64,000 nt of DNA from Stictocephala bisonia (Eukaryota; Arthropoda; Insecta; Hemiptera; Membracidae). Below, in pieces: positions 1 to 12,013 of this stretch. Under the pieces are notes generated by a model, which did not search any database, was not told the origin of the DNA, and saw only the letters and a program-made list of their open reading frames with translations. A program made the position numbers and the translations under genes. Numbering within the stretch: the first letter of the stretch is position 1; each line of letters opens with the position of its first letter. The stretch covers positions 1-64,000 of the forward strand of contig JAQJVL010001122.1 of NCBI GenBank assembly GCA_035578905.1, given 5' to 3'.

Positions 1-1289
1 TTGGCCAAAGAGGAATATTTCAGCAAGTTTTTTGTTTTGACTGTACCTACTTATGATAACTAAGTTTAAGGCCTGCGTTGTGAGTCCTCTCCTGGTCAAG
101 CAATTCTTAGACATTGCAACTAGTCTTGAGGCCTTGACAAACATTTCTTTGCTATCCCAAGCACCTTTGTTATAGAGTACATTACACTTCTTAATAAGAC
201 TAAAGTACGTGGCAGCATTTATTAAAAACATAAATAGTTTGTTTATTTCAAATAAGAGTTTTTAATGAACTCTAAGAGCAAATATTTACTGATAATTTAT
301 TCTCTGTAGCCACGAGTACACATTTAAAGCAGTAATAAATTTTATTTAAACATATTTTATTTGTTTTATTGTTTGTTTTAATAGCTAGATTTTTTTATTC
401 AGAACGAAACTTATAGCAGTAAACCCAATGACAGCAGGAAGATGTGCAAATGATTATTAAGATACCTCAACACTGAGATTAACTGATAATAAGATAATCT
501 GATCTTACTATCAGTTATTATTGATTTTATTTAATTTATCGTTTTGTTTTTAGATGTTTTTCAAACGTTTTCTTTTTTAAATTAAGTATAGATATATTAC
601 TATTTACCAGGGGGAAACTAAAATTGTACTTATTAAAAAATAAATAAAAGGAATAAGTTTAGTTCGTATAGGCTGCTTTTGGATGCTATAAATTAAATTA
701 TTAACAATGGTTTTACTGTCCCTTTAAATTGTATCTACGTTTGTTTTTTCTAGTCCAAATATAAAAAAAAACCTGTTGTAATAACTTATTGGCATAAAAC
801 ATTAGCCTAATCAGTATTATTATATAATAAAATTTTCCAGTTAGTTGCTGGTATAATTTCGTTAGGTTTCAAGTTTCTTGATTGCTCAGACAGGACTCAA
901 GAAACCATATGATATTTTGGTTTTTGGGGCAGTAGAGCTCATAAACATAGCCTTTCCTAAAATATAATGGTATATTAGTAATTAAAAGACGAATACCTTT
1001 AATTTGATACTCCACTTGGATGTATTAGTTTAACATTACCCAATTTTGGGTTTTTCAGTATATTTGTTATAGGGGGGGGGGGAGGAAGAGCCCTTAAATG
1101 TTGTCTCTTCCTAAAGTTAATGATATAATATGATTTAGGAGATAAATACCTGTTATTTGATACCATCTTCTGATAGAAGTCGATAATGGTTCCATAAAAG
1201 TTTTTTTCCTGCTAGTAGTCGATAACACGGGAAGTTAGTTCGAGTACACAACGCTGACTTTGTAAGGGTTAACCTTATTGTGCAAATAA
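1..1289. other. AT-rich region without recognised gene
   Basis: No open frame of convincing length and no recognisable repeat boundary was seen here. The stretch is AT-rich with a G-run near 1072-1082 and short homopolymers. It may be intron or intergenic DNA. Confidence 0.5.
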
Positions 1290-2215
1290 ATAATATTATG
1301 CTGCTAAATAACTATAGCAGGACACACAAAAACCACGGTACCTTGAACAGAAGATTGTATGTACCTCGCGCATCTCCCATGACGTCGCATTCGCTAAATG
1401 GCAAAAATGAACACAAAAATACTGTTATAATTCCCGTAATTACACTTCAAGCTGATCCGTGATAAATAACTTGCTTAATATTTAGCTGAATGCTTCTATG
1501 TAATTGGTAGATTTAGTTTCCAGTATTTGATAGAATAAACAAATCAGCTGATTTCGCCCATGTAACGTCACAGTGTACTGCGCAGCTTCGTCGTGACACA
1601 CGGGAAGTCTAGGAGCCTCTAAAGCAGAAATCAGAATTTTCCCAGGGTTAAAACCGGTGCCAATCGATTTCTCGTGATCGAAAACCCCAATAAAAATTCT
1701 TGGAGTCAAAATAAGTTCGTCCGGACGTAGCTTGCTTGAGATAATAAGATGTACTGTTAATAGCATCACACACAAAACCCACGGTATCTTGAAAAAAAGA
1801 TTGTACGAGTATGTATCATGCGCATCTCCCATGACGTCGCAGATGCTAAATGGCAAAAGTGAACACAAAAATACTGTTCTAATTTTCATAATTACAATTC
1901 CAGCTGATAAATGATAAATAACTTGTTTAATGTTTAGCTGAATGCTTCTATGCAATTGGTAGATTTAGTTTCCAGTATTTGATAGAATAAACAAATCAGC
2001 TGATTTCGCCCATTTAACGTCACAGTCTACTGCGTAGCCTCGTCGTGATACACGGAAAGTCTAGGAGCCTCCGGGGCAGAAATCCAAATTTTCCCAGGGT
2101 TAAAACCGGCGCCAATCGATTTCTCGTGGTCGAAAACCCCCAAAAAATTTAAAAATTAAAAATTCTTGGAGCCAAAAAAGGTTCGTCCGGACTTGGCTTG
2201 TTTTAGATAATATGA
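1290..2215. repeat. Tandem duplication, two ~445-bp units, of a dispersed repeat
   Basis: Two adjacent copies of the same sequence are visible, about 1290-1735 and 1736-2215. Each has a CACACAAA...CCACGGTA block, a CATCTCCCATGACGTCGCA block, the run CAATTGGTAGATTTAGTTTC, and an end containing AAAACCGG.GCCAATCGATT and GTTCGTCCGGAC. Copies differ by scattered substitutions and small indels. A partial third copy lies at 44440-44640 in the tetraspanin intron, so the unit is a dispersed repeat family rather than a purely local duplication. No protein is encoded; the class is unknown. Confidence 0.8.
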
Positions 2216-2430
2216 TAGGATTTATATAACTGTACTAACTTTTGTCTTCAAAAGTTGATATTTTTGTAAAAACTTCACTTGCCAGTTCACATGAGTTTGC
2301 AAGTCTGTGCGTGAACTATATTCAACGAGTGAGGTACCGACCGTTGGCTCAGTAGGGATTCGAACCTTGGACATTGTCCTTTGGCCTCCCCAATCCGAAG
2401 CCTTAGTCACTGAGTCATCACGCCGGCAAA
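2215..2430 (-). mobile_element. tRNA-derived SINE (minus strand)
   Basis: Read on the minus strand, this begins with a tRNA-like head: an A-box-like TGACTCAGTGA near 2408 and a perfect B box GGTTCGAATCC near 2352, followed by an unrelated body towards 2215. The acceptor ends do not pair as in a functional tRNA, so a SINE is more likely than a tRNA gene. The 3' end is not sharply defined. Confidence 0.6.
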
Positions 2431-3639
2431 TATAGTGTAACCATTACATACAGTACATTCATATTTATAAAAGGTTTTGTCCTGACTAACTGACTCATAA
2501 TCAACACACAGCCTAAACCACACAACCTACAGAGCTGACATTTTTAGGAAATACACTTTTAGTGTTGTAGAGGCCCACTAAGAAAGGATTTTAACATATT
2601 CCACTCCTACAGGTTAGAAACAACCCTGCAAAAGTTTAATTTTTCCAGTAAGAATAACATTGGCAAATAAATTAGTTCGAAACAGCTGTTATACGTAAAC
2701 AACATATTTAAGCATCATCTACCTTTTTAAAAGGATTTATGAATTGAACACAAAATACTATGTCATAGAGAATTTACGGGTTTGAGGCCGAATGTTCTTT
2801 CCATATTAGTGTCGAGATTTCTTTTTTGACACCCGCTGCATTACTCGCTCTCACAATTTCATTGTACATCTATTAAATATTACTTAAATAAAGCTGGAAA
2901 TAAATAAATCAATTACATGACAAATAGTTAATCTTTATTTAACTTCTATTTCTAAAACATAAACATTGCACCAACAATTGAAAACGTATGTTAGTATTGA
3001 ATATTAAATAAACATAAGTTACAACATCTTTTTTAGAACAACTAGGTTTAAATTTTTTCAATAGTACAATAGCTACAATTGAATTGCTTGAAATAAACCA
3101 CTTGCTGGTCCCTCATCGCGTCTACAAGATTCCTGGCGATTGTGCATGTCTTTTTTCTTCATTACCCTATGCATTGTTCTGTTCTATGAATAATTTGCTT
3201 AAGGTACGAGCTGAGATTGTCAATCATGCCTCTGCTAACTGAGAAAGGCTACAAATATATTCCATGAACCGAGATTGTCAGCTTTACCAATGTGAATCTG
3301 AGTACGTGTCTATCATGTCAAAGCCGTTTACTTTCGGGACCTCTTTTGAATAGAAGTTGCGGCGGAAATATACCCATAATTCCAATTTGAAGTGTGTTGT
3401 AATAAAAAACTTGGAACTGGGAGTACATTTGGAGAAGGAAAGTCAATACAACGGCTTAAATTTACAGGCATATTTACGCGAGATCATTTTGATGTTTATG
3501 AACCGGTTACATTTACCTCATCTGACTACTTGTACCTCATACTTCAAAACAAAATCCACAACTCAACTTCCTCCATCCTTCCACGTAACTTCTATTCTCA
3601 CAAACAGCTCTTAAAATTTATTTATTATTGAGTAATGAG
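2431..3639. other. Non-coding stretch, nothing recognised
   Basis: AT-rich DNA with only short, overlapping open frames (for example 3357-3631) that show no motif I recognise. The last 300 bp may belong to the 5' part of the Helitron remnant that follows, but I could not align it to a known Helitron domain. Confidence 0.4.
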
Positions 3640-4838
3640 GAATTGACTGAATCAATGAATATTGATGAATTGCCTGAACTGGACACAAAGGAAAGCTCCA
3701 TAAAAATATAAAAAAACGATATGTGGCAAAACAACTAAAAGAAGCATCACATACATATAAAATTAAAAACCCTCAAGATAACAGATTAGCGATGGTAAAA
3801 TACAATAAAACACATCCTGATCTACAAAGAGCTGCCGTGGCCAAGTACACACAAGAATATCCTGATGTGAATAGAGTTGCTGTGGCCAAGTACACACAAG
3901 AATATCCTGATATACATAGGGAGTTTTCAAAAAATATATAGTTAAAAAACCCTGAAGTCAATCGAAAATCCACAGCTAAACACGATTATACTGGTTTAAA
4001 ACGTATTTTGAGGCACTTACTTTTCTGAAAACAAAAGAAGATTCAGGATTAAATTACAACTCTCATTTAAATTATGAAACAGATAAGAGCATTATTATGG
4101 GCCCTATGACAAATGGTTGCAAGTTTTGTAGAGCATTCAAATGGAAAGACGAATCAGCAGGTTTGTGTTGCAATTCTAGAAAAGTTCAGTTACTTCCACT
4201 TTTGCCATTGCCAGAACCGCTTAACAGTCTTATATTAGGAAACCATCCTGAATATAATTATTTAATGGACAGAGTATGAAAATATAATGCCTGTCACCAA
4301 ATTACATCTTTTGGATCAAAAACTGTTGTGGAGGGAAATGTTATACCAACGTTCAAAGTTCAGGGCCAAGTGTGTATGGAAAGCTTGATTTCAGCCTCGA
4401 CAGACGACGCTAAATTTCTCCAATTCTATTTCGTCCTTGAGGATGATAGGGAAGTCAAGCTTAGATGAGGCAATTTTCCTTAAGTGAACCAACTACTGGT
4501 TTACCAACTTCAAATAATGTTGCATGAAAAAAACAACATCTACGTAGAGAGTTGAAAAGTACTTTGAGTAAAGTTAGAGTGGGTCAAAAGTTTGAAGTGG
4601 TAATTCATGCAGACAGGAAGTTTATGGAATCACACGTTGGACGTTAAAAAGCCCAGTAGCAAATTAAGTAGCTTTAGTCATGGTGGGGCCAGGAGTTTGA
4701 AAAGCGATATATTGTACTGAAAAGCCATGACAATCGTTTAAAAAGGATTATTGAACTGCACAGAGCTTACGACACCTTGCAATAAAAAAACACCATTTAA
4801 TTAAAATATCCTGTAGCGAAGCACGGGTACATGGTTAG
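3640..4838 (+). mobile_element. Decayed Helitron with 3' hairpin end
   Basis: The translated plus strand carries, in order, hallmarks of the Helitron Rep/helicase N-terminal half, broken by stops and frame changes. There are three repeats of an AVAKYTQEYPD-like motif (3810-3915); a C..C-A..W..E..G.CC zinc-like block at 4097-4190; an SFG..G..fk.QGQV block near 4310-4370; and a stretch reading FEKRYIVLKSHDNRLKRI then HRAYDTLQ (4695-4785), matching the usual RDIVL...HR.YD.LQYPL region. The helicase domain is absent. At the right edge a GC-rich hairpin (4810-4827) is followed by TTAG-T at 4835-4839, a one-base variant of the Helitron 3' terminus CTAG-T. The autonomous protein would nick and transfer single-stranded DNA by rolling circle; this copy cannot. 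Confidence 0.75.
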
Positions 4839-6774
4839 TAATATTATAAGCAGCTTACAATAATAATCGACAATCCGCTTGTGCTATTCTCGGGACCAAA
4901 TAGAATTTGTATTGTGTTGGTGTCACATTTGCATGCATGATTTACCAATTTACATAGACTGCATGTAAAGAAACTATTTGCAAATAATACAATAAATAGC
5001 ACCTACTTGATACTAGTGGAACTGGCTGAAGAGGAAAACTGGCTTATGAGAGACGATATTTTCCCTTTTGGTTGTTAGTCTCTGGTCTTTAGGAGAACAT
5101 TCTACAAAGGCTTTTGCTGGTATGGGATTTTGCAAATTGTCGACCTCCCCAAGACTTAACCACTCTCTCGGAGTCCTAAAACACCGATAGAACGTCTGTT
5201 TAAAAACACATTTTGGTCAATATTACTGTCAACTGCCTTAAAAACTAATACATATTTGATTTTAATACTAATCTATTTTATTTTGGATTTTATGTAAGTT
5301 CGAACAACCCAGAAACTGGACAAAGAGCACCTTACTGTCTAAAAAATAATATGATGTCTTTAAACATAAAATAATAAAAAAAAAAACACTTTTCAACTTA
5401 CGTAGCCAACTTGGTTTCTTAGAAAATGGATTTATACTTTAGGCCTAATTTATTTACAAGATAATTTTAAAATATTATTTTTAATATTGGTTTGTTACAA
5501 ACACGCTCTCCAAAAATGTATCCATCACTAAGCATTTCTTACCTCCTTAAATAAGTATTTTTATACATCCATTATAATAGATGCAATTTCAAATCACTTT
5601 ACAAATATGATTGAAAATATTTAGATGTCATTCATTTATTAAGAAGTTTATTTTCATACCCACTGTAATGCTGAAATTTTCTAAGGCTAACGGTATTTTA
5701 ATTAGTGAAATATAATACAATTGAGTTCAGCAAAAAGAGGTTATACAATTTTAGGAGGTCTGTGGAGCCATGTTGGTGAGATTTTCTGCTTATAGTTTGG
5801 TCGCTTTTATTGCAGCCTAATTAAAGAACCTGTGTGAGAGAGATAAAAATAGTCATTGAAGTGAGATAGAAAATTAGTCTTCTCCCACCACAGAACGGAT
5901 GTGTCACTGGGCCACTTTAACATTTCGTCGTCATGGATACGCAGTAGGAAGCTCCGCCCATACGTCATCGTACTACATGACCATTTGCGGGCAAGGACCG
6001 TGGAGGGAACTGGAATCTAGTACAACTGGAACATGGCATAGTGGGAAAGTAACTGTAATAGGAGTGAGGAATCAGCTGGTGTAGGGTAGTTTGTTTTCAT
6101 TACCGACTTGAGGTTATATTGTAATTTGACTTATTGTGTTTTGAATATATAATTTATTTGGAATTCTTATAATGTTATTGAAATGTTCAGTGAAACAACT
6201 TAAAACTGAAATAATATTTATTACTAATTTCATTAATGTTTTATTTACATTTTTTTAAAGGAGAGGCCAACCTCCTTCTTAACCTTACTCTGCCCATCCC
6301 TCATATACTATTGATCTGTACGAGGAACTTAACCCGCCCCAATTATAGAGTAAATTTTTGGTTTAATTTAAGAATATATCTTAAATACATACAAGAACTG
6401 GGGCTGCATTAAATAGAATCCAGGCAATAGTTTTGGTGACAAAATAACTTCGACTAAAATGTTTTATGTTTTTTAAAACCCAGACATTTTATTATATTAT
6501 TCTTGTTTATCATTTTAAGAATACTCTGGTCAATACGTGGAAAAGTATGGATTGGAAATAAATATGGAAGTATTGATGAAAGTGTTTAATATGTATTTTA
6601 TATTAATATTTATTAAAATTAACGAGCTATAAGTCTCATTGGTAATAGCCAAATGACTACTAATCAATTAAGACTGAATGGGATTATGATACTGAAAAAT
6701 TAATTAGGTTTTGTATGGTAATATACTAGAGTAGAATAAATTGAATGGCTAATCAGTATTAACTTGGTAACATC
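4839..6774. other. AT-rich region, one short repeat block
   Basis: No gene recognised. About 6268-6330 (CTTACTCTGCCCAT and flanks) is similar to 55780-55830, so a dispersed repeat fragment is present. A more GC-rich block at 5885-6080 has an open frame on plus and a longer, stop-interrupted frame on minus, but no family was recognised. Confidence 0.4.
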
Positions 6775-7150
6775 CTCAGTCCTCTTAATACCGACACGGC
6801 GTCCGCTCAATGGTTGCCATCGACGTGGGCAATACTAGAGAAGTCTGGGGTGTCCATGTTGGATGCTAGTCAAGGTTCGGATGTTGTGTAGAGAAGAGAA
6901 CTGAGTGTCAGGCTTGTCAGTTAGCTGAAAATAAGACCAACACTAAGTGGTTCGGATTCCACGTAAAGCTGTAGGTCCCATAGTTGCTTTGGCTATTGGG
7001 ATATTAATAAATAGTCCTTTCTGAGCTGAGTCTAACTCAAATAGTAACAATGACTACACTCGTTCATCTACTCTCATCACACTCATACGAAATCCATATT
7101 CGCCCATATCTTGACGATCGTCGTCTTAAGAATAAACAAATAAATAAAAA
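6775..7150 (+). mobile_element. SINE, head type 1, AATA-rich tail
   Basis: About 375 bp alignable by eye to 15555-15900. It contains a B-box-like GGTTCGGATTCC near 6950, a conserved body, and a 3' segment (from about 6995) ending CCATATTCGCCCATATCTTG ... GTCGTCTTAAG followed by AAATAAATAAA. The same 3' segment is found in the SINE at 21478-21775 and in a tail-only fragment at 24580-24655. Confidence 0.7.
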
Positions 7151-7443
7151 CATGATACAGTATATCGTCAAATCCTAGCAGTATTAAACTCAAAATACTT
7201 TATGTTGGAATTTAAATAACATTTTAAACAAATATCCTCAGATTTTCTTCATATTCTAGTGATTTATTTGCCTAGAGCCTACAACCACTTCTAAGTTGTT
7301 TGTACAGTATAAGGTTTTCTGCATAGGGACATGTTACATGGGTAACATAGGGACACAGGAAAAATCTTTCGTCTCACGTTAGCAATATTATGATTAGATA
7401 GATATATACAAAAACATTTTAAGTATTTTAATGAATAGTTTAC

Positions 7444-7679
7444 CTGCAATCATAGTTCTCATCGTCAAATAGCTCAAGATTTAAAAACCCATGAACCATA
7501 TCGATTTCTGACAATTTGGGTGGCTTCATGTCACTCGGAGTGATACCATAGTTACTCTCCAGCAATGCTGATACTTCCTCTTTTGCATGCCTCCGAAGTT
7601 GTTGCTCGATCAGGACTCGCTTCCATCTACGATTTGTATCTATCTGCAGCTTAGGCAAGTACGCCTTTTTGGGAATGAC
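7444..7679 (-). CDS. Putative internal exon, possibly axonemal dynein heavy chain
   Basis: A 236-bp open block on the minus strand is bounded by a good acceptor (TTTTACAG, ending at 7680) and a donor (GCAG-GTAAAC, starting at 7443). It encodes about 78 residues rich in charged helix, with a C-terminal part reading HGFLNLELFDDENYDCR. That ending resembles the F-L-P-L-E-x-F-D-x-x-x-Y-D-x-R segment near the N-terminus of inner-arm axonemal dynein heavy chains (DNAH1-like), from memory of the family. Those proteins are ciliary motors. No neighbouring exon was found in the window, and an hAT element lies 113 bp upstream in gene orientation, so the gene model is incomplete. Splice sites and the open frame are seen; the family name is inference. 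Confidence 0.4.
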
Positions 7680-7799
7680 CTGTAAAAGTGACACTTGTTT
7701 AAAAGAGCAAAAAATATCATTTAATGGCACTTACGTTGAGAAATGTTAAGGTCGATGCTTACAATTGATTTCAATCAGTTTTGTAATAACAATGTTGAA

Positions 7800-10700
7800 C
7801 ATGAGCGGAGTTAACCACTGGACGTTGGGGGGGCCACACAGCTAGCATCGATGCAACCAGAGTGATCTTATAGGGGAGGGGGGTGTTAAAAAACCGGGGG
7901 CTCTTGGGGACCAGTTTGGGGCCGGGGGTGGCTTTAACTTACAAACTCCTTCCCCCTCGTTACACCACTGACAGTTAGTAACATAAGGACCATTAAATAA
8001 CAAATCATGTTAATTTTACAAATTTATTAATGCATGATGTATTGAAATATTTTACAGATACACAGTAATTAAAGTAAATGAAAGCAATCAAAGCAATGAA
8101 AGTAAAAATAATAGGTATATTTACAACATTAAGAGTTTTAAGAAAAATACTGGTTATAAAAAAAAAACAATCTTTTAACATTTTAAATTATCGGGTTCAT
8201 TTTCAATACTTGAAACTGAAAGTTTTAGGCCTAGTTTCAAGTAAGGGTTATCTTTCTTCTCTCCTTGTTAGAACTGTAAACATCAACCAAACTCTCTAAG
8301 TCCAATTTCTTTGCAACATCAGATTCTGAGTACAGGATCATAAGGTTGTTCATCCTTTCTTGCCCCATAGTACACCGCAACCAGTTGTGAATCCTCCTCA
8401 TCGCTGAAAAAGATCTCTCACAGGTGGCACTATTTGATGGCAAGACGAGAGCAATTTTCAGGAGGGTGCTGAAACTTTTGTATGTCTCTGCGCCGGACAT
8501 TAATTCAGTTTCCATTAATGCTGCTACAATTTCTTTAAGGGAGTTTGTTTGCAGACATATCCCAGAGCTTTCCACAACTCTTCTTAAAACTGCCATTTCT
8601 GCCTTCAGCATATTCCTATCAACTCCAGGCATAGAGAACGTTTTAATGAATGGTTCAGCTCCAAATTCATCCAACCGAATAAACTGTTCGCTAGCATTAG
8701 CAATTTCCAAGGCTTCGCCGCTGAACCTTCTTTTTAGCTCTTCAGTCAAAATGTCCAGCAAAGGATAGTAAAAGTTATGCTTGTACTTATTTTTGTCGAG
8801 TCTTTTCTGCTCATCAGTTGTATTAGCGAACGTGTCATCTCTGGTTCTCTGTCCTACTGAACTACACACCACAAATTCGTCTAGGTTTTTTGACATCATT
8901 CGCGGTCGTTTTGGCTTAGAGCTACTGCCTGCAACAATGCTGCCATCCCCATTGTTTTGAAAAATCCTTAAATCAAATTCTTTATCAAAACTCTTGATGT
9001 CTTGCCATTTCTTATCCCACGAGACTTCGTTTCGACTGTCAGTTAGCTCCTCGATCACACCCTTAGCAACACTTGCACTTTGTGCGATTGATGAGTCAGT
9101 GTTCTGTAGAGCTTGGCTTAGTACATTAATCAATGGCAGGCACTGCGAAAACACTGATAAACATACAATAAAATCCAGTGATGTTATGGATGAAAGCAGA
9201 CCCTTTGCCTCTGGGTTTTTGGGATTCCTTATGTCAGATACTGTTGCTTTTAGTGCAGAAATAACTGCAGAGTAATTCCTTTTTACAGATAATACTGAAG
9301 TGGCTCTGCATGACCAACGAGTATCACTTAGCTTGTGAAGTTCATGAGGTCCTGGGCTGGTTATGTTTAGTTCTTTCTGTGCGATTTTAAACTCAGCATG
9401 CATGTCAGGATAGCTGAAATACTGGTACAAACACTGCAGTGTTAAAAAAATTGCAGCTTAAATCGTTATCTTTGCAAGCTGCAACTAGAACTAGGTTAAC
9501 CTTGTGCGCCAAGCAATGGACATATATTGCAAAAGGGTTACGTTTTTTGACAATAGCTTGTAACCCATTCTTTATTCCAGACATTGCACTGGCTCCATCA
9601 TAGGCCTGGCCAACCATCACAGCACTTAATCCAAGATCTCCAAATTTTTGAAATATAACATCAGCTAAACAAAGAGCGGATCTTGAAAGAGACACATCTT
9701 CCATGGCTATTACTCTTTCTTTTATCTTTTGTCCAACTAAATACCGAACGCAAATGCAAAGCTGCTGAGTTCTATGGGATTTAGCTTCATCTACCATAAG
9801 AGCAAAAAATCCAGAGCTGTTTATTTCATCTACGATAATTTTCAATACTTCTTTTCTTAATATACACAACAACTCGTTTTGGACGTCAGGACTGGTCATG
9901 TTAAAATACTTATTGTATTTTTCTTTGAATTTTTCATCGTATTTGGAAACAAAATCACAAAACTCCAAGAAATTTCCTTTGTTGTCCGACATGTCAGACT
10001 CATCATGACCCCTTAGGGGTAAACCCTACTTTGACATATATAACAAAACATCGATCAATTTTTTCACATAGTCTCTGTTTTCTAATAACAATTCTTTGTG
10101 AGAGTTAGACAAAAGTGTTGACACAGACTGCGTTGGTTTTCTGTAATCTACCCATTTTGACATGGAAAAAGAATGGGCCACACTAGTTGAATGCTTATCT
10201 AATTTCTCACCTATTTTCTTCCAATTTCTCATACCCTTTTCAACGAACAACTCTTCTCTGTTGCTTGAGGGAAACTGCCTACAGGCAAAGCAAAAAACTG
10301 CATCTTCGTTAATGCTGTATTCAACCCAGTCGTACTTTTTGTAGTACAAAAGAGAGAAGTTGCGTTTTCTACAACTGGAAAGTCTGTCAGGGGATAATGC
10401 TGCAAGACTGGACGAGCTGGTCCACCACAAAGATTACCAAGGTCATTTGATGGAAGCTTAGGCGCAATTACAGTCTATGTTCTTTCATAAGTTGAGGATG
10501 TTTGCGGGATGGTTGTCTGTTTACACGTATCACTTATTTCACTTTGCACTTCTAGTTTGTTGACTTTAGTTTTGATGCTTTCATCAACTGTAGGTTTTTG
10601 TTCTCTTTGTTTAAAAAACGAACGAATGTCGGACTTAGTTTCAGTTTGTTTACTCATTGTATACATGAATACATGCACTGTCTAACGGTAGGTGATGACA

Positions 10701-11071
10701 CTGCACAGTGAACTGACACGATAACACAATGGCGACACGGCGGCGACCTTAGCCATCAGTGTTGCCAATGGTAATGTTAAATTTCCCCGCACCGATCTAC
10801 AAAATATCCCTATTCCCTACTCATTGGTCTCTCAATGTTCTGTTTAATCTATGATAAATGAGTTTTCTTTTTCAGTGTCATACGTGAATGTCTATTATTT
10901 GTTCAGTACTATTTTCAATGGAAAGAGTAAGATAGCAGCAAATAGTTTATTGAGAACCTAGGTGAATATTGTAATTATTAAGCTGTTAAATAAGCTAATG
11001 TTTTTAAATTTTTTGCCCAAAAATTTTGGGGGGGCCGGGCCCCCCCAGGCCCCCCCGAAACTCCGCCCATG
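7800..11071 (-). mobile_element. hAT element with 8-bp target duplication
   Basis: The element has short inverted ends, CATGAGCGGAGTT at 7800 and AACTCCGCCCATG ending at 11071, followed inward by G- or C-rich runs. The ends are flanked by a perfect 8-bp direct repeat ATGTTGAA (7792-7799 and 11072-11079), the duplication size typical of hAT. The 3.27-kb interior carries a ZMYM1-like transposase on minus. A G-rich block at 7820-7972 ending TTACACCACTG may be a nested fragment of another element. It lies just 5' of the putative exon at 7444-7679. Confidence 0.8.
8237..10657 (-). pseudogene. Broken ZMYM1-like hAT transposase
   Basis: Starting at ATG 10657 (MSKQTETKSDIRSFF), the product has the layout of ZMYM1/DUF4371-type hAT transposases. 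There is a TTF-type zinc-finger region with YDWVEYS, AVFCFACRQF and NWKKIGEKLDKH (10300-10170); a catalytic RNase-H-like part with GNFLEF, DEAKSHR and DGASAMSG (9980-9590); LSDTRWSCR (9330); and a C-terminal dimerisation domain with SNSATCERSFSAMRRI (8420) ending at TAA 8237. It would bind the element ends and excise it. It cannot be made intact: in-frame TAG codons occur at 10475 and 10026, and frame changes are needed near 10380-10400 and near 9425-9440, so the gene is inactive. Confidence 0.85.
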
Positions 11072-11079
11072 ATGTTGAA

Positions 11080-12009
11080 GTCTATTTTATTACGCATTAC
11101 AAGGAAGTCGTATGAATATTGTTGTTGATGCCAGTAATATACATATACTATCACAGTAAGTAGCCACATGTCACGTCACGTAGGCCCACGTCTTCAATGT
11201 AACCACAAATTGTTGGTCAAGTAACATAAGTATTTTAAAATTAAACTTGGGACCTATCGCCTACAATCTCCCAAACACTTTTTATAGTGTTTTTTTCACA
11301 AAGTTTTTTTTCACTCCTAGATCATGCCGTTCAACCTCACGATCTAGGAAATCAACTCTACGTACGATACAATGTTTTATTTTGATCTACCACCAGTTTA
11401 AGTTCATCTTCACACTTCCTAATCCTCGCAGATTGATAAAAAACACATTTTTCATGTCGCCTATCTCAGCGTGAAACTATATCTTCAAATGATGAGCATA
11501 TCTCTTTTTGTTCCGGAAAGAGGTGGGGAGGCACTCCTCAGTTGCACCCTAGTGAAAATTATTTATGACAACCCCTCAGCCAGGTAAGAGAAGCCCTTGT
11601 GTTGGGGAATCCGATAAAGTAGAGGCAGCCAGCGGCGGCGAGGGGAACCTGCGCGTAGCCTCTACTGTGTATTCTATATACCGTGTGCAGACGTGTCAGC
11701 TGGTCTGTGTGAAAAGCGGTGGTGCTTATATACAGCTGGTCTTGCAATATAAGCCAGCGGAGCTCACTTGCTATGTGCTCCACTCCCACTCCCTTACTAC
11801 GGTATGGTCACACGTTGGCAACAGAGCGTCTTCAAGGTTCTGATCATAGTTATTTAATTGAATAATTTTTTACAATTAACTCAAGGCAGTACAATTGATG
11901 TTTTTTATTTGTATAACAAACGTAAATTATTGTTAATGCGCCTAACAGAAAAATTAAAAACTACTTATTTCTTCTAAACTACAAAAATTAGTTAACCAAA
12001 AAACAGATT
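11080..12009. other. Intergenic, nothing recognised
   Basis: No gene or mobile element could be recognised. A short block at 11250-11278 is the reverse complement of 15522-15552 (the CTATCG.CTACAAT.TCCCAAACACTT sequence), so it is part of a dispersed repeat. A GC-richer piece at 11560-11790 has frames on both strands without recognisable domains. Confidence 0.4.
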
Positions 12010-12013
12010 TTAA

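Noticed and set aside
2330..2430. tRNA gene on minus
   Set aside because: Good B box but no cloverleaf closing stem; better explained as a SINE head.
5899..6084. 61-residue frame and a longer minus reading with stops
   Set aside because: Protein-like on minus in places (for example LDSSSLHGPCPQM), but broken by three stops and with no family match.
10755..10780. CAGTGTTGCCAATGG as an hAT terminus
   Set aside because: It is inside the hAT bounded by ATGTTGAA duplications and has no partner end.
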